A stretch of DNA of 64,000 nucleotides, taken from NCBI GenBank assembly GCA_016712145.1, contig JADJRO010000001.1, positions 1,488,001 to 1,552,000 on the forward strand, given 5' to 3'. The DNA comes from Saprospiraceae bacterium. GTDB lineage: Bacteria; Bacteroidota; Bacteroidia; Chitinophagales; Saprospiraceae. Shown here one piece after another: positions 35,772-45,061 of the stretch. A program made the translations under genes and the position numbers. The first letter of the stretch is position 1; each line of letters begins with the position of its first letter. Under the pieces are notes generated by a model that was not told the DNA's origin, did not search any database, and worked only from the letters and a program-made list of their open reading frames with translations.

Positions 35772-37499
35772 ATGAAAAAAGGTATTTGGGTTTTCATCTG
35801 GCTTTGCTTTTCCTTTAAAATTGATTATGCCAGCTATCCAGATGTAAACACCATACCTTCCGTATTTAAATTGGTCGCTCCGGTGCGTCATCAACTTTCA
35901 ATCACCGGTAGTTTTGGTGAACTACGAAACAATCACTTTCATGGTGGCATCGATATTAGATCTTCACATGGTCCACAAGGTGATGATATCCTGGCTGCTG
36001 CAGATGGGTATGTTTCCAAAATAATGATTGAACCCGACAACCTTGGTAAAAGTCTGTACATCTCGCATCCCAATGGATTGATGACAGTTTATGCTCATTT
36101 ACATGATTTTAGAAAAGATTTGAGTGATTTTATAAAGTCAAAACAATATGAGCTCAAATCCTATCAACAAGATCTTCATTTTGATCCGGATGATTTTCCT
36201 GTAAAAGCAGGTGATTTGGTTGCTTATATGGGAAATACAGGAGCCAGCCGAGGAAAACATTTACACTTTGAGGTACGAAATGCAACTGGTGATGAGGTTT
36301 GGGACCCCTTGCATTTTGGATTACCTCTTGAAGACAATATTGCACCGGTAATCCGACGTGTAAAAATTTATGGTTATGATGATGCTGGTCAGGAAACATC
36401 GTCAAAAGTTTTAACTAAAACCCAATTAACAAATGCGAAGAATGCAATAGAAGTTGCAGGTGATGTGTTTTCAGTTAGCATGGATGCGTTCGACCGTTCT
36501 AATAAATCCTGGAATACCACGGGAATCAAATCCATTCAGTTATATATTGATGGCGGACTTTTTTATCATTTTAGTGCAGACAAGTGGAAGCGTGATGATA
36601 CCAAATATATCAATGCGCATATAGATTTTAATGCAAAAGCAAAGGCCAGAGGACAATTTCATCGCTGTTTTTTATTGTCTGGAAATAAAATGAATACCTA
36701 TCTCACTGTTCAAAATGATGGATTCTTTTACATGGCAGATAGCTTACAACATGAGGTTAGACTGGTAACAGGAGATGCACAGGGAAATGAAAGTGAAATT
36801 GAATTTAAAATTGTGAAACGTCCATTTAAAACACCTATAAAAAAAATGGAACTGGCTGATTGGATTTATCATGATCAATCTAAATTGTTTCAAAATGAAT
36901 TTGCCAGAATTTCTTACCCTGCAGGTTCTGTTTACGAAGATTTAAATTGCAAATTATGTACGAATACAAATCCGTCCCGTTTAGCTTTTACTGAATGGAC
37001 AGGATTGCGTCCGGCAAATGCTCCAGTTCATCTAGCTGCTGAAATTCGTTTAAAAGCTACGAAAGAGATTCCATTGCATCTGCGAAACAAATGTTTCATT
37101 GCAATTCAAAAAGGTAAATCTGTTCAATCAATAGGTGGAAGCTGGGAAGGCGATCTATTAGTTAGTCGTGCAAGATCCTTAGGACCCTTTTCGATCATGG
37201 TGGATACCACCGCCCCCAAATTGAGTTTATTGGTCAGTAAAAAGCGAAAAGGAGTTTTAAAAAATCAATTGGTTTTTCGAATGTTTGACAACATTTCAAC
37301 CAGTCGTGAAGTCCCAGCAATTCGTTACGATTTAAAAATTGATGGTCAATGGGTATTGATGGAATATGATAAAAAATCTAATTCCATCCGTCACAACTTT
37401 GAAAACTGGTTAGGAAAAGGTAAACACGCTTATGAAATCAGTGTTAGTGATTACCTTGGGAATGCAAAAACATACTCGGGTACTTTTGTTCGAAGTTAA
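35772..37499 (+). CDS. M23 family metallopeptidase
   Basis: The 575-residue exported protein cuts peptidoglycan cross-links or regulates such cutting. A signal peptide-like start (GIWVFIWLCFSFKI) is followed by the LytM domain with NNHFHGGIDIRS (first zinc His/Asp), GYVSKIMI, TVYAHLHDF and GKHLHFEVRNATG (HxH). All four metal-ligand positions are present, so it should be active. A long beta-rich C-terminal part of about 370 residues of unknown role follows, as is usual for Bacteroidota M23 proteins. It follows meaB and precedes the peroxiredoxin gene on the same strand. Confidence 0.9.
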   Translation: MKKGIWVFIWLCFSFKIDYASYPDVNTIPSVFKLVAPVRHQLSITGSFGELRNNHFHGGIDIRSSHGPQGDDILAAADGYVSKIMIEPDNLGKSLYISHPNGLMTVYAHLHDFRKDLSDFIKSKQYELKSYQQDLHFDPDDFPVKAGDLVAYMGNTGASRGKHLHFEVRNATGDEVWDPLHFGLPLEDNIAPVIRRVKIYGYDDAGQETSSKVLTKTQLTNAKNAIEVAGDVFSVSMDAFDRSNKSWNTTGIKSIQLYIDGGLFYHFSADKWKRDDTKYINAHIDFNAKAKARGQFHRCFLLSGNKMNTYLTVQNDGFFYMADSLQHEVRLVTGDAQGNESEIEFKIVKRPFKTPIKKMELADWIYHDQSKLFQNEFARISYPAGSVYEDLNCKLCTNTNPSRLAFTEWTGLRPANAPVHLAAEIRLKATKEIPLHLRNKCFIAIQKGKSVQSIGGSWEGDLLVSRARSLGPFSIMVDTTAPKLSLLVSKKRKGVLKNQLVFRMFDNISTSREVPAIRYDLKIDGQWVLMEYDKKSNSIRHNFENWLGKGKHAYEISVSDYLGNAKTYSGTFVRS

Positions 37500-37516
37500 T
37501 TTATACCTTTGGTTGA

Positions 37517-38005
37517 ATGAATCAATCAGATTACAAGCCTCATTTTAAATTACAAATTGGGGATAATGCTCCCGATTTTAAATCCAAAATACAGAATGGG
37601 AGTACCATCCAATTAAAGCATATTAAAGCAGATTGGATCATATTATTTTTCTACCCGCAGGACAATACACCTACCTGTACCAAAGAAGCTTGTAACTTAC
37701 GGGATAACTTTGACGAAATAAAATTAGCAGGTGCTGCATTATTTGGTATAAGCCCCGACTCTGAAGCGAAACATCAAAAATTTATTTCAAAGTTTGATTT
37801 ACCCTACGATCTTATTGTTGACACAGATCATCGGATTGCAAGTGCCTATGATGTTTGGGGTACTAAAAAATTCATGGGAATTGTTTACGATGGGATTCAT
37901 CGCACAACGTACATTTTAAACAAACATCATAAAATTCATAAGATTATATATCCTGTTGATTCCGCTATTCACCACCAACAAATTCTAGAATCTATAAATT
38001 CATAA
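37517..38005 (+). CDS. bcp: Thiol peroxidase, Bcp/PrxQ-type peroxiredoxin
   Basis: The 162-residue cytoplasmic peroxiredoxin reduces hydroperoxides using thiols. The active site YPQDNTPTCTKEACNLRD has the peroxidatic and a resolving Cys five residues apart, the PrxQ hallmark. GISPDSEAKHQKF and YDVWG..KFMG also fit. It lies 17 bases after the M23 gene. TACCTTTG at 37504-37511 just before the ATG could also give a near-leaderless transcript. The lipoprotein gene follows one base later. Confidence 0.94.
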   Translation: MNQSDYKPHFKLQIGDNAPDFKSKIQNGSTIQLKHIKADWIILFFYPQDNTPTCTKEACNLRDNFDEIKLAGAALFGISPDSEAKHQKFISKFDLPYDLIVDTDHRIASAYDVWGTKKFMGIVYDGIHRTTYILNKHHKIHKIIYPVDSAIHHQQILESINS

Positions 38006-38006
38006 T

Positions 38007-38255
38007 ATGAAAAATCTAATTCTTTCGAGTATTTTATTGTTAAGCTTAAGCATTAATTTTCAATGCAAAAACAAACCAGCTGAAACCAATTCAACAGAAA
38101 AGCCTGTAATGGAAAAAGTTGACAACACCGGTCCGGAATTCACTTCAAAATACATTTGTCCAATGCATTGCAAAGGCAGCGGAAGTGATACAACCGGAGT
38201 TTGTCCTGCTTGTGGAATGGATTATGAATTGAATGAGGCTTATCAACCAAAGTAA
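38007..38255 (+). CDS. Lipoprotein with heavy-metal-binding domain
   Basis: The 82-residue product has a lipoprotein signal (LSSILLLSLSINFQCKN, Cys near residue 20), a short linker and a HMBD-like zinc/copper motif YICPMHCKGSG...GVCPACGMDYEL near the C-terminus. This short domain occurs in copper and heavy-metal resistance proteins of Bacteroidota; here it is almost the whole protein. It lies one base after the peroxiredoxin gene, so it is in the same unit. A metal-sensing or buffering role at the envelope is inferred. Confidence 0.8.
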   Translation: MKNLILSSILLLSLSINFQCKNKPAETNSTEKPVMEKVDNTGPEFTSKYICPMHCKGSGSDTTGVCPACGMDYELNEAYQPK

Positions 38256-38267
38256 ATTGTATAGGGA

Positions 38268-38297
38268 AGCTTTAAAAGTTCCTTATACTTCGTTACG
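38268..38297 (+). other. Hairpin after the lipoprotein gene
   Basis: GTATAGGGAA pairs with TTCCTTATAC (one G-U pair) across a ten-base loop, about 12 bases after the stop codon. No T run follows, so it is only a possible terminator or 3-prime stabiliser. Confidence 0.35.
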
Positions 38298-38392
38298 CAT
38301 CTTTTTAACTCCTCATATTTACAGACGTAAAACCCAAATTAAAAAAAATGCAAGCTTTATCTCAGAGCTTATAGCGTGACTTTATTGTTGAT

Positions 38393-41300
38393 TTACCTTA
38401 TCAGGGTTACATCACTTGTTTTCCATTTACCCAATTTGTCTTCACCGGCATATTGGATTGCAAACGTATACACGCCAGGATTCATTTTGTCTTTATTAAA
38501 GGTGCCATCCCAACCAAAAGGGTCTCCTGGTAATCCGTTCGTGCGTTCGTAAACCATATTCCCCCAGCGGTCAAAAATTCTAAATATCAGAATGGATGTT
38601 TTCTCAGGAAACTTGAATACTGGATGGAAGAAATCATTGATATTATCTCCATTTGGAGAGAATGCAGTAGGAACAAATATATCTGCTTCGTCAATTAAGA
38701 CTGTAATAGTGATTTCATCTTTAATGACACATCCGTTTGAATCCTGTGCGGTAAGCATATAAGTAATCGTTTGATCCGGAATGGATTGCGGATTTAAACA
38801 ATTATTACAACTTAAATAAAGATCTGGATCCCAAAGAATGCTGGTTGGATTAAAATTAAGTTGTGTTGTAATATTTACAACATTCCCCAATTTAATTACC
38901 GTATCGTTTGGCAGTTGCAAAAATAGATTTTGTGAGTTAGCTATATTAAAATTATAAATCGTAGCGCAAGCCGTTTGATCAACAATTCGAATGCTGTGAT
39001 TTCCTTGAGCTAAATTTGGAATTGTTTGACCCGGAGTGTAATTGATCAATCCCCCATTGTCAATTGAAATTTGGTAATTGCCTGTTCCACCATTTATACT
39101 GTTTAAGGTAAGTGACCCTGTGTTTGCAACATTGCATTTTAAAGCATTTTCTGTAAAATTGATTCCGATGGAAGGAATTATTGTAACGGCAACATTCACC
39201 AAACTGTCACATCCTGCAACTGAAGCTCCGGGCAAACGGACCTGACCTGTAGGGTTGCTGGCAGTAAAGACTTGATTGCCCACCTGAACTTGTCCTTTAC
39301 GACAAATTGAAGGTGTAAAACTACCCATTGCTTCATTTACAAAATTGACATTGACCATAACAAAGCTGTCACACATTCTGGAGGAGGCATTATCGATTTT
39401 TAAATTGCCTCTGGGGCGTGCCAATGAAAATACCTGGCCATACAATGTTATGGTTTGATTTTCACAAAGTGTGGTATCAAAACTTCCAATTGCATCAGGC
39501 AATATGGATATCGCCACTTGAATCATGCTATCACATCCATTTGCTGCCTGATTTGCCAACAAGATCGTTCCTGTAGTTTTTCCATTAAAAAATTGCTCTC
39601 CATGTAAATTCAGTGTGTCGCCACGACAAATGGTATTGGTATAGCTTCCTTGAGAATTAGGTATTAAATTAATACTGACATCTAAAATGCTATCACAACC
39701 AAAACTGGAACCATTAGCAATTATAATTTGACCATTGGTTTTTGTTTCAGAAAAATATTCATTAATGATTAATATGCTATCTCCTCTGCAAATGGTTGCA
39801 GTAAACCTTCCCGTGTTGTCTGGATAATTTAGATTTACGTGAATCAAGCTGTCACAACCGGTGCTGGAACCGTTTTTTAATGTTACATCACCAATTGGAT
39901 TTGCCTGATTAAATAAAGTTCCTGCAACCAATGTATCCCGGCCCGGGCACATATTTAATCTTATAAAAGATTCTGTAAAATTATTGATGGTTAAATTGAC
40001 CGTCACGACGCTATCACAACCACCTAAAGCAGCACCACTAATTGTAGCAACACCTGAAGGGTTGTTTTTATCAAATCGAGTTCCTCCGATTGTTACAGAG
40101 GCATTATCGCAAATAGTTTGTGCAAAAGTTCCGGCGCCAACTTCTGTTGCTACAATTGTAACAACGCTGTCACAACCAGAGGCCGTTTTGGTAACAATGG
40201 AATCTGTCAAATGAAATTTATGAATTTCAACAAGTCCAAAGCGAAGGGTATCTCCAATGCATAAATTAGGCCTTAAATTGATTCGGTAATTGGGTGTAAA
40301 ACTAACACTGACTAAAACTACAGAATCACAAACGCTCACTCCATCTCCTCTAACAAAAGTGGAATCCTTTGGGTTAGCCTCGGAATAAACTTTTCCCCTG
40401 TAAGTAACCGTTTGACCTGAACACAAGCTTGGTGTAAAGTTTATTTTAACTTGACCCGGACACTGGTAACAGTTTGAAAACTCAGAATAGATACTTGGTT
40501 GTGTAGCAGGATTGCTTTCAAATTGATATGCTGAAATACTGGTTCTATTAGGATATGCTGCATTTAAAATCCAATTTCCTGTTGCATCACAACGCGTTCT
40601 TCCAAGCTCTACACCACCTTGACAAACCGCATTTGGGCATAAAATTCTGTTATTGGAATACACGATGACACTGTCATTTGGAAAGCCTGCGCCTGTAATC
40701 TGATTGCGATTGACCGTCAAGATGATAGGAACCGGATGTGCTGGAAACTTTGATGGATCCATTACGATCACTTTGTCATTAATACAAGTCATCCGATTAT
40801 CAATGTAACGGATTTTTTTAGAAAGGGGCTCGTTTAAATTATAAATTACGGTATCGTAATTATTAATATTATTTCGTTCTACATACAATTCTAGATTGTC
40901 TTGAGAAAAAACAAAATATTTACCATCGCGAGCTGTATTATCAGAAACAAGCACTGGGAGTCCGTTTCCACCAGCTGAAATCAAGTCGATTGAATTATTA
41001 TAAAATCTGTTTTTAGAAATAAATTGAATCCAACTGGAATTAGCCAAAGAGATCGCAGCATTTGTGATTCCAAAAAAGAAATTATCTATAACATCTAATT
41101 TGGAATTGTTACTAGAAACGATTGCAAAACTTGGAAGCAATAAATTATTTGCCTTATTGGTATCAACCGCACCAAAAATATTTTTTGAAATAAAGACATC
41201 ACCACCCTTTACGTCAATCATTTTTACTTTATTGACAAAAATATTTGAATCAATGGTGACCAAAGTACCACCTTGAGTAGCTTCAATAGCAAGGTAGCCT

Positions 41301-41908
41301 TCCATTTTAAAAATATTTGAAACTGCAAAGTCAATTCCAAATTTATTATTAGAAATAACTAGATCCGGTGCATTGCTAACAGTAATAAGTTGTTTACTAA
41401 GGCCGGGCACAAAAGAATTGTCTTCATAAATTGCACAATTACGAATTTGGCAGTTAGCAGCTGGGATCGCTCCGTTCCCAAATTGCATGATCGTTTCTCC
41501 AGGATTTTCAAATAAAAATTTACGAATTTCAAATCCACTGATAGAAAATCTGGGAGCGAGGATTTGCCAAAAAGGGAGTCCAAAAAACTGTCTGTAATTA
41601 AATTCTATGACCAAAGCACCTGGTCCACCAGGTTGTGTTTCCCCAACAATCTTTAAATCAGGCTGTGTAATATTAGGAAAAGGGCCCGTCGGATTAATAA
41701 GATGAGGTCCCGCTAAAGGAATATTGAATGCAATTGTGGAAGGCGTTCCGTCAGCTTCAGCAGCTTTTATAGCCTCACGCAAACTGCAATGCACCCCATC
41801 GCACATACCATCATCCACATCATTTGATGAGTTGACTACATAATTTTGAGCCTGACTTGCAAATATCCAGGAACTTAATAAAATCAATAAAATAAATCTA
41901 CGGTGCAT
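38393..41908 (-). CDS. Giant secreted protein with CSLREA/beta-helix domain and T9SS type B sorting domain
   Basis: The 1171-residue product has a signal peptide (LLILLSSWIFASQAQ, cleavage near residue 21), then a CSLREA-type motif (HCSLREAIKAAEADGTPS) and a right-handed beta-helix region to about residue 420. Next come eight 65-70-residue repeats, each ending in CDS (mostly GCDSxVxV) and opening with a LCxGDT/ICRGD motif. The C-terminal about 90 residues (IFVPTAFSPNGDNINDFF, RIFDRWGNMVYE, GWDGTFN) are the gliding-motility-type (CHU_C) T9SS type B domain, so it is secreted and probably kept on or near the surface. Adhesion is inferred. Confidence 0.9.
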   Translation of the reverse strand: MHRRFILLILLSSWIFASQAQNYVVNSSNDVDDGMCDGVHCSLREAIKAAEADGTPSTIAFNIPLAGPHLINPTGPFPNITQPDLKIVGETQPGGPGALVIEFNYRQFFGLPFWQILAPRFSISGFEIRKFLFENPGETIMQFGNGAIPAANCQIRNCAIYEDNSFVPGLSKQLITVSNAPDLVISNNKFGIDFAVSNIFKMEGYLAIEATQGGTLVTIDSNIFVNKVKMIDVKGGDVFISKNIFGAVDTNKANNLLLPSFAIVSSNNSKLDVIDNFFFGITNAAISLANSSWIQFISKNRFYNNSIDLISAGGNGLPVLVSDNTARDGKYFVFSQDNLELYVERNNINNYDTVIYNLNEPLSKKIRYIDNRMTCINDKVIVMDPSKFPAHPVPIILTVNRNQITGAGFPNDSVIVYSNNRILCPNAVCQGGVELGRTRCDATGNWILNAAYPNRTSISAYQFESNPATQPSIYSEFSNCYQCPGQVKINFTPSLCSGQTVTYRGKVYSEANPKDSTFVRGDGVSVCDSVVLVSVSFTPNYRINLRPNLCIGDTLRFGLVEIHKFHLTDSIVTKTASGCDSVVTIVATEVGAGTFAQTICDNASVTIGGTRFDKNNPSGVATISGAALGGCDSVVTVNLTINNFTESFIRLNMCPGRDTLVAGTLFNQANPIGDVTLKNGSSTGCDSLIHVNLNYPDNTGRFTATICRGDSILIINEYFSETKTNGQIIIANGSSFGCDSILDVSINLIPNSQGSYTNTICRGDTLNLHGEQFFNGKTTGTILLANQAANGCDSMIQVAISILPDAIGSFDTTLCENQTITLYGQVFSLARPRGNLKIDNASSRMCDSFVMVNVNFVNEAMGSFTPSICRKGQVQVGNQVFTASNPTGQVRLPGASVAGCDSLVNVAVTIIPSIGINFTENALKCNVANTGSLTLNSINGGTGNYQISIDNGGLINYTPGQTIPNLAQGNHSIRIVDQTACATIYNFNIANSQNLFLQLPNDTVIKLGNVVNITTQLNFNPTSILWDPDLYLSCNNCLNPQSIPDQTITYMLTAQDSNGCVIKDEITITVLIDEADIFVPTAFSPNGDNINDFFHPVFKFPEKTSILIFRIFDRWGNMVYERTNGLPGDPFGWDGTFNKDKMNPGVYTFAIQYAGEDKLGKWKTSDVTLIR

Positions 41909-42005
41909 GTTGTAACTAGTTTATCTAGTAATGAGTATTGTACAATAATAATCCAGGGATTGAAATTTGAAGCTTTGAAAAATGGTAAAGTCTGCTTTTT
42001 AAAAA

Positions 42006-42881
42006 TTATCCAAGATGGCGTTCAGCGTGGTAACTGCTTCGAACCATCGGACCGCTTTCTACAAAAGCAAAACCTTTCAAAAGTCCTATCTCCTTATATT
42101 CCGCAAATTCATCCGGGTGCACATAACGGTCCACTTCCAGATGCATTTTAGTGGGTTGGAGATATTGCCCCAAAGTTAATACATCGCAACCATTATCCAG
42201 TAAATCATCCATTGCTTTTAACACTTCAGGTTTTTGCTCTCCCAAACCAAGCATGATCCCAGTTTTAGTCCGTTTTCCATAGTCCTTTGTACGTTTTATT
42301 TGCTCCAGGCTCCTGCTGTATTTGGCTTGGGGTCTAACCAGTCTATACAGTCGCTCCACTGTTTCCATATTGTGTGATACGACCTCTTGCCCTGCACTGA
42401 TCATTCGAATCAGTGCATCCCAATTGGATTTAACATCTGGAATGAGACTTTCTATCGTCGTTTCAGGACATCGTTGTTTTACCAAATGGATCGTCTGGTA
42501 CCATATTTCAGCCCCTCGATCCGGAAGTTCATCTCTATTAACAGAGGTTATAACTGCATGTTTGACTTTCATGAGTTGGATTGCTTCGGAAACCCGATGA
42601 GGTTCATCTACATCATATTCTGGCGGGCGGCCGGTTTTAACTGCACAAAAACTACAAGAACGTGTGCAAACATTGCCCAATATCATAAAAGTTGCAGTCC
42701 CGGCACCCCAACATTCGCCCATATTAGGGCAATTACCACTTTGGCAAATGGTGTGCAATTTATACTGATCGACTAGTTCCCGAACCCGGCGGTAGTCCTC
42801 TCCAATTGGCAATTTAACCCGAAGCCATTCAGGACGTCTGGCTCTGGGAGAAGAATCCTGAACGATATCCAACTCAATCAT
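42006..42881 (-). CDS. lipA: Lipoyl synthase
   Basis: The 291-residue radical SAM enzyme inserts two sulfurs into octanoyl groups on lipoyl domains. The auxiliary cluster motif CQSGNCPNMGECW and the radical SAM motif CTRSCSFC are both complete, followed by GRPPEYDVDEPHRVSEA and VITSVNRDELPDRGA. The C-terminus ends VRSSYHAERHLG, as expected. Octanoyl transferase (lipB) is not in the window. It stands alone downstream of the small barrel-like protein gene. Confidence 0.96.
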   Translation of the reverse strand: MIELDIVQDSSPRARRPEWLRVKLPIGEDYRRVRELVDQYKLHTICQSGNCPNMGECWGAGTATFMILGNVCTRSCSFCAVKTGRPPEYDVDEPHRVSEAIQLMKVKHAVITSVNRDELPDRGAEIWYQTIHLVKQRCPETTIESLIPDVKSNWDALIRMISAGQEVVSHNMETVERLYRLVRPQAKYSRSLEQIKRTKDYGKRTKTGIMLGLGEQKPEVLKAMDDLLDNGCDVLTLGQYLQPTKMHLEVDRYVHPDEFAEYKEIGLLKGFAFVESGPMVRSSYHAERHLG

Positions 42882-42920
42882 TTATATTATATAATTTTAC
42901 TATATGTAAATTACTTAAAA

Positions 42921-43691
42921 TTAATTCGTTCTTTTACCTAACTGCAAATTTAGGTAAAGGTTTATATAGCTGAGCGGATTGCTATGATTGGCGAGGATTG
43001 CAGGTCTTTTTGTGTAAAGGTCTAATTGGATTCCAGCTTCTAAACAGCGAACCATTTTTTCAAAGGCACCAGGATCTAAGCGAATTGCAGCTCGGGCAAA
43101 CATACCTGGAACCAGGCTGATTTCTCCAATTCCTTTAAAAAAACTAGAAGCGCCTAAAATATGGTTTGGATCTAGAAAATCAACCGGATTGTCTGAATAT
43201 TTGATATCTTTTATTGCAAAATGACCGTCTTGTTCGTCAGAAATTTTTAAATAATTTGGTTTTAATAATCCCAAGGTTACGCCCCCTTCAAGTCTTAAAC
43301 CCAATGCAATTCCCTTATTTCGAGCTTTTTCACTGAGAGTTTTGATGATGCCACGCCCAATCCGAAGATTGATCAGCTGGTTTTGTTTTCCGAATTTATA
43401 GGCGTTAAAACTCTTAAATCCACTATTATTAGGCTTCGTTGAGCGGGTTTCTTTAGGGTGATACAAAAAACCCAAATCGCCGTGAAGGTATGTACTTGTG
43501 TGGTAGTTTTTAATTTTTGCTTTGTTATAGCCCAGAAAAAAGCCATTTGTGTGCAAAGCAATGTCCATAGACCATTCAGATTTATAAATAATCCCTTTCC
43601 TAACGGAAGCTGGAATATCGACCAATGACTTGGATTGTGCGGATAATTCAATCCAAAGACCCAAGCAGAGAATGAACTGTATTATTTTCAC
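42921..43691 (-). CDS. Exported protein of unknown function, GTG start
   Basis: The 256-residue frame opens with a signal peptide (KIIQFILCLGLWIELSAQ, cleavage after residue 19). The start codon is GTG at 43691, directly after an out-of-frame ATG. The mature protein has beta-strand patterns (FFLGYNKAKI, FLYHPKE, LNLQLGKRTN) resembling an outer-membrane or periplasmic beta protein. I recognise no family. It is divergent from the deacetylase-like gene. Confidence 0.65.
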   Translation of the reverse strand: MKIIQFILCLGLWIELSAQSKSLVDIPASVRKGIIYKSEWSMDIALHTNGFFLGYNKAKIKNYHTSTYLHGDLGFLYHPKETRSTKPNNSGFKSFNAYKFGKQNQLINLRIGRGIIKTLSEKARNKGIALGLRLEGGVTLGLLKPNYLKISDEQDGHFAIKDIKYSDNPVDFLDPNHILGASSFFKGIGEISLVPGMFARAAIRLDPGAFEKMVRCLEAGIQLDLYTKRPAILANHSNPLSYINLYLNLQLGKRTN

Positions 43692-43738
43692 ATCCTAAAA
43701 GTACAATATTTTTAAATTGGAGCAACAAAAATAGCCCT

Positions 43739-45061
43739 TTGAATCAAATTCTTCTATTTAATGAAACGATCCATCCACGCTTACAGTATGTAGTATCTGT
43801 TTTACAAAGTTATATAACTGCTACCAGCTTCAGAATTACGACATCAATAGAAGAATTTACGGTATATCCAGGACCCTCTATCAATTACAGCAGAACTTCT
43901 ATCAAATCCAATGAATATTTTATTAAAGAAAGTGGCAATTTATACCACCCACTGGAGCAATTAACAGAACCTATAATCAGGAAATCTGAGCAATATTTCC
44001 AAATTTTTCCAGACTTAGAAAGTGATCGGTTTGATTTATTTGCAGCCGTATTTTATTTATTAGCCCGTGTGGAAGAGTACCAATTGCATGAGATAGATAA
44101 ACACCACCGATTCAATGCATCATCTAGTATTTTGGCAAAACAGGGTGTGCTACAACAAGCAGTTGTTGACGAATGGATTTTTAATTTTCTAAAAGCCTTG
44201 GAAATTACATTTAATATAAGCTTGCCAATTAGAAAATATAAACCAGAATGGTCCATAGGCATTGACATTGACCAATTTTATAAGCATAAATATAAATCCA
44301 CTGGTATAAAATTGGCAGGCACCCTCCGTGATTTTGCTTATGGAAAATACAATGCCTATCTTGAACGAATTCAAATTTATTGTGGACTGATAAAGGATCC
44401 ATTTGACAGTACGATCCATTTTCTTCATACTCCAATTGCTAAAGAACAATTGACATTCTTTATATTAAGTGGAGGAAACAGTAGCTATGATAAAAATCAT
44501 TCCTTAAAATTGAAACCAGTCCTTCAAACATTAGATTTTCTAAAAACTATAGGAACAATTGGTTTGCATCCATCTTATAATACGATGGATGCATCTTTGA
44601 AAATAAAAATTGAAAAACAAAACTTAGAAACCGCTTGTGGCATTCCAATCAAATCTTCCCGACAGCATTTCCTTCGGTTACAAGTTGATAAAACCTATCC
44701 GGCATTAATCGAAAATAATATTTTAATAGATTACAGTTTGGGTTTTGCAGATCAAACAGGGTTCAGAGCAGGAACTTGTAGGCCCTTTTATTGGTATGAT
44801 TTAAAAAATGAAATGCAAAGCAATTTAAAATTAATACCGATTAGCTGTATGGATCGGACTTACCTGGATTATTTAAAATATAGTCCGGAACAAGCTAAAG
44901 AATCCATAATTCAGTTATTTGAATTGGTAAAAAAGTATGGAGGGCAATTTCATTTGATATGGCATAACAGCAGTTTTGATTTTAAAGGAGAATGGACAGG
45001 CTGGGATCACGTATTTGATGATATAATTGACTATTTTAATAAACGCACAGAAACAACATGA
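43739..45061 (+). CDS. Polysaccharide deacetylase-like protein (DUF7033-type), TTG start
   Basis: The 440-residue product has an N-terminal beta-rich domain and a C-terminal half resembling NodB-type deacetylases: WSIGIDIDQFYKHKY in place of the canonical TxDxD motif, LTFFILSGGNSS, IGTIGLHPSYNT (H and substrate side), and QFHLIWHNSSF at the end. I recall it as a Bacteroidota family annotated as polysaccharide deacetylase or DUF7033. The only start in frame is TTG at 43739. It overlaps corA by four bases (ATGA). Enzymatic activity is unproven because the metal-binding Asp/His set is only partly visible. Confidence 0.7.
   Translation: MNQILLFNETIHPRLQYVVSVLQSYITATSFRITTSIEEFTVYPGPSINYSRTSIKSNEYFIKESGNLYHPLEQLTEPIIRKSEQYFQIFPDLESDRFDLFAAVFYLLARVEEYQLHEIDKHHRFNASSSILAKQGVLQQAVVDEWIFNFLKALEITFNISLPIRKYKPEWSIGIDIDQFYKHKYKSTGIKLAGTLRDFAYGKYNAYLERIQIYCGLIKDPFDSTIHFLHTPIAKEQLTFFILSGGNSSYDKNHSLKLKPVLQTLDFLKTIGTIGLHPSYNTMDASLKIKIEKQNLETACGIPIKSSRQHFLRLQVDKTYPALIENNILIDYSLGFADQTGFRAGTCRPFYWYDLKNEMQSNLKLIPISCMDRTYLDYLKYSPEQAKESIIQLFELVKKYGGQFHLIWHNSSFDFKGEWTGWDHVFDDIIDYFNKRTETT

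Noticed and set aside
37504..37511. Separate promoter for the peroxiredoxin gene (TACCTTTG)
   Set aside because: It matches the -7 consensus but lies only five bases before the ATG and inside a tight gene cluster, so I mention it without listing it as a feature.
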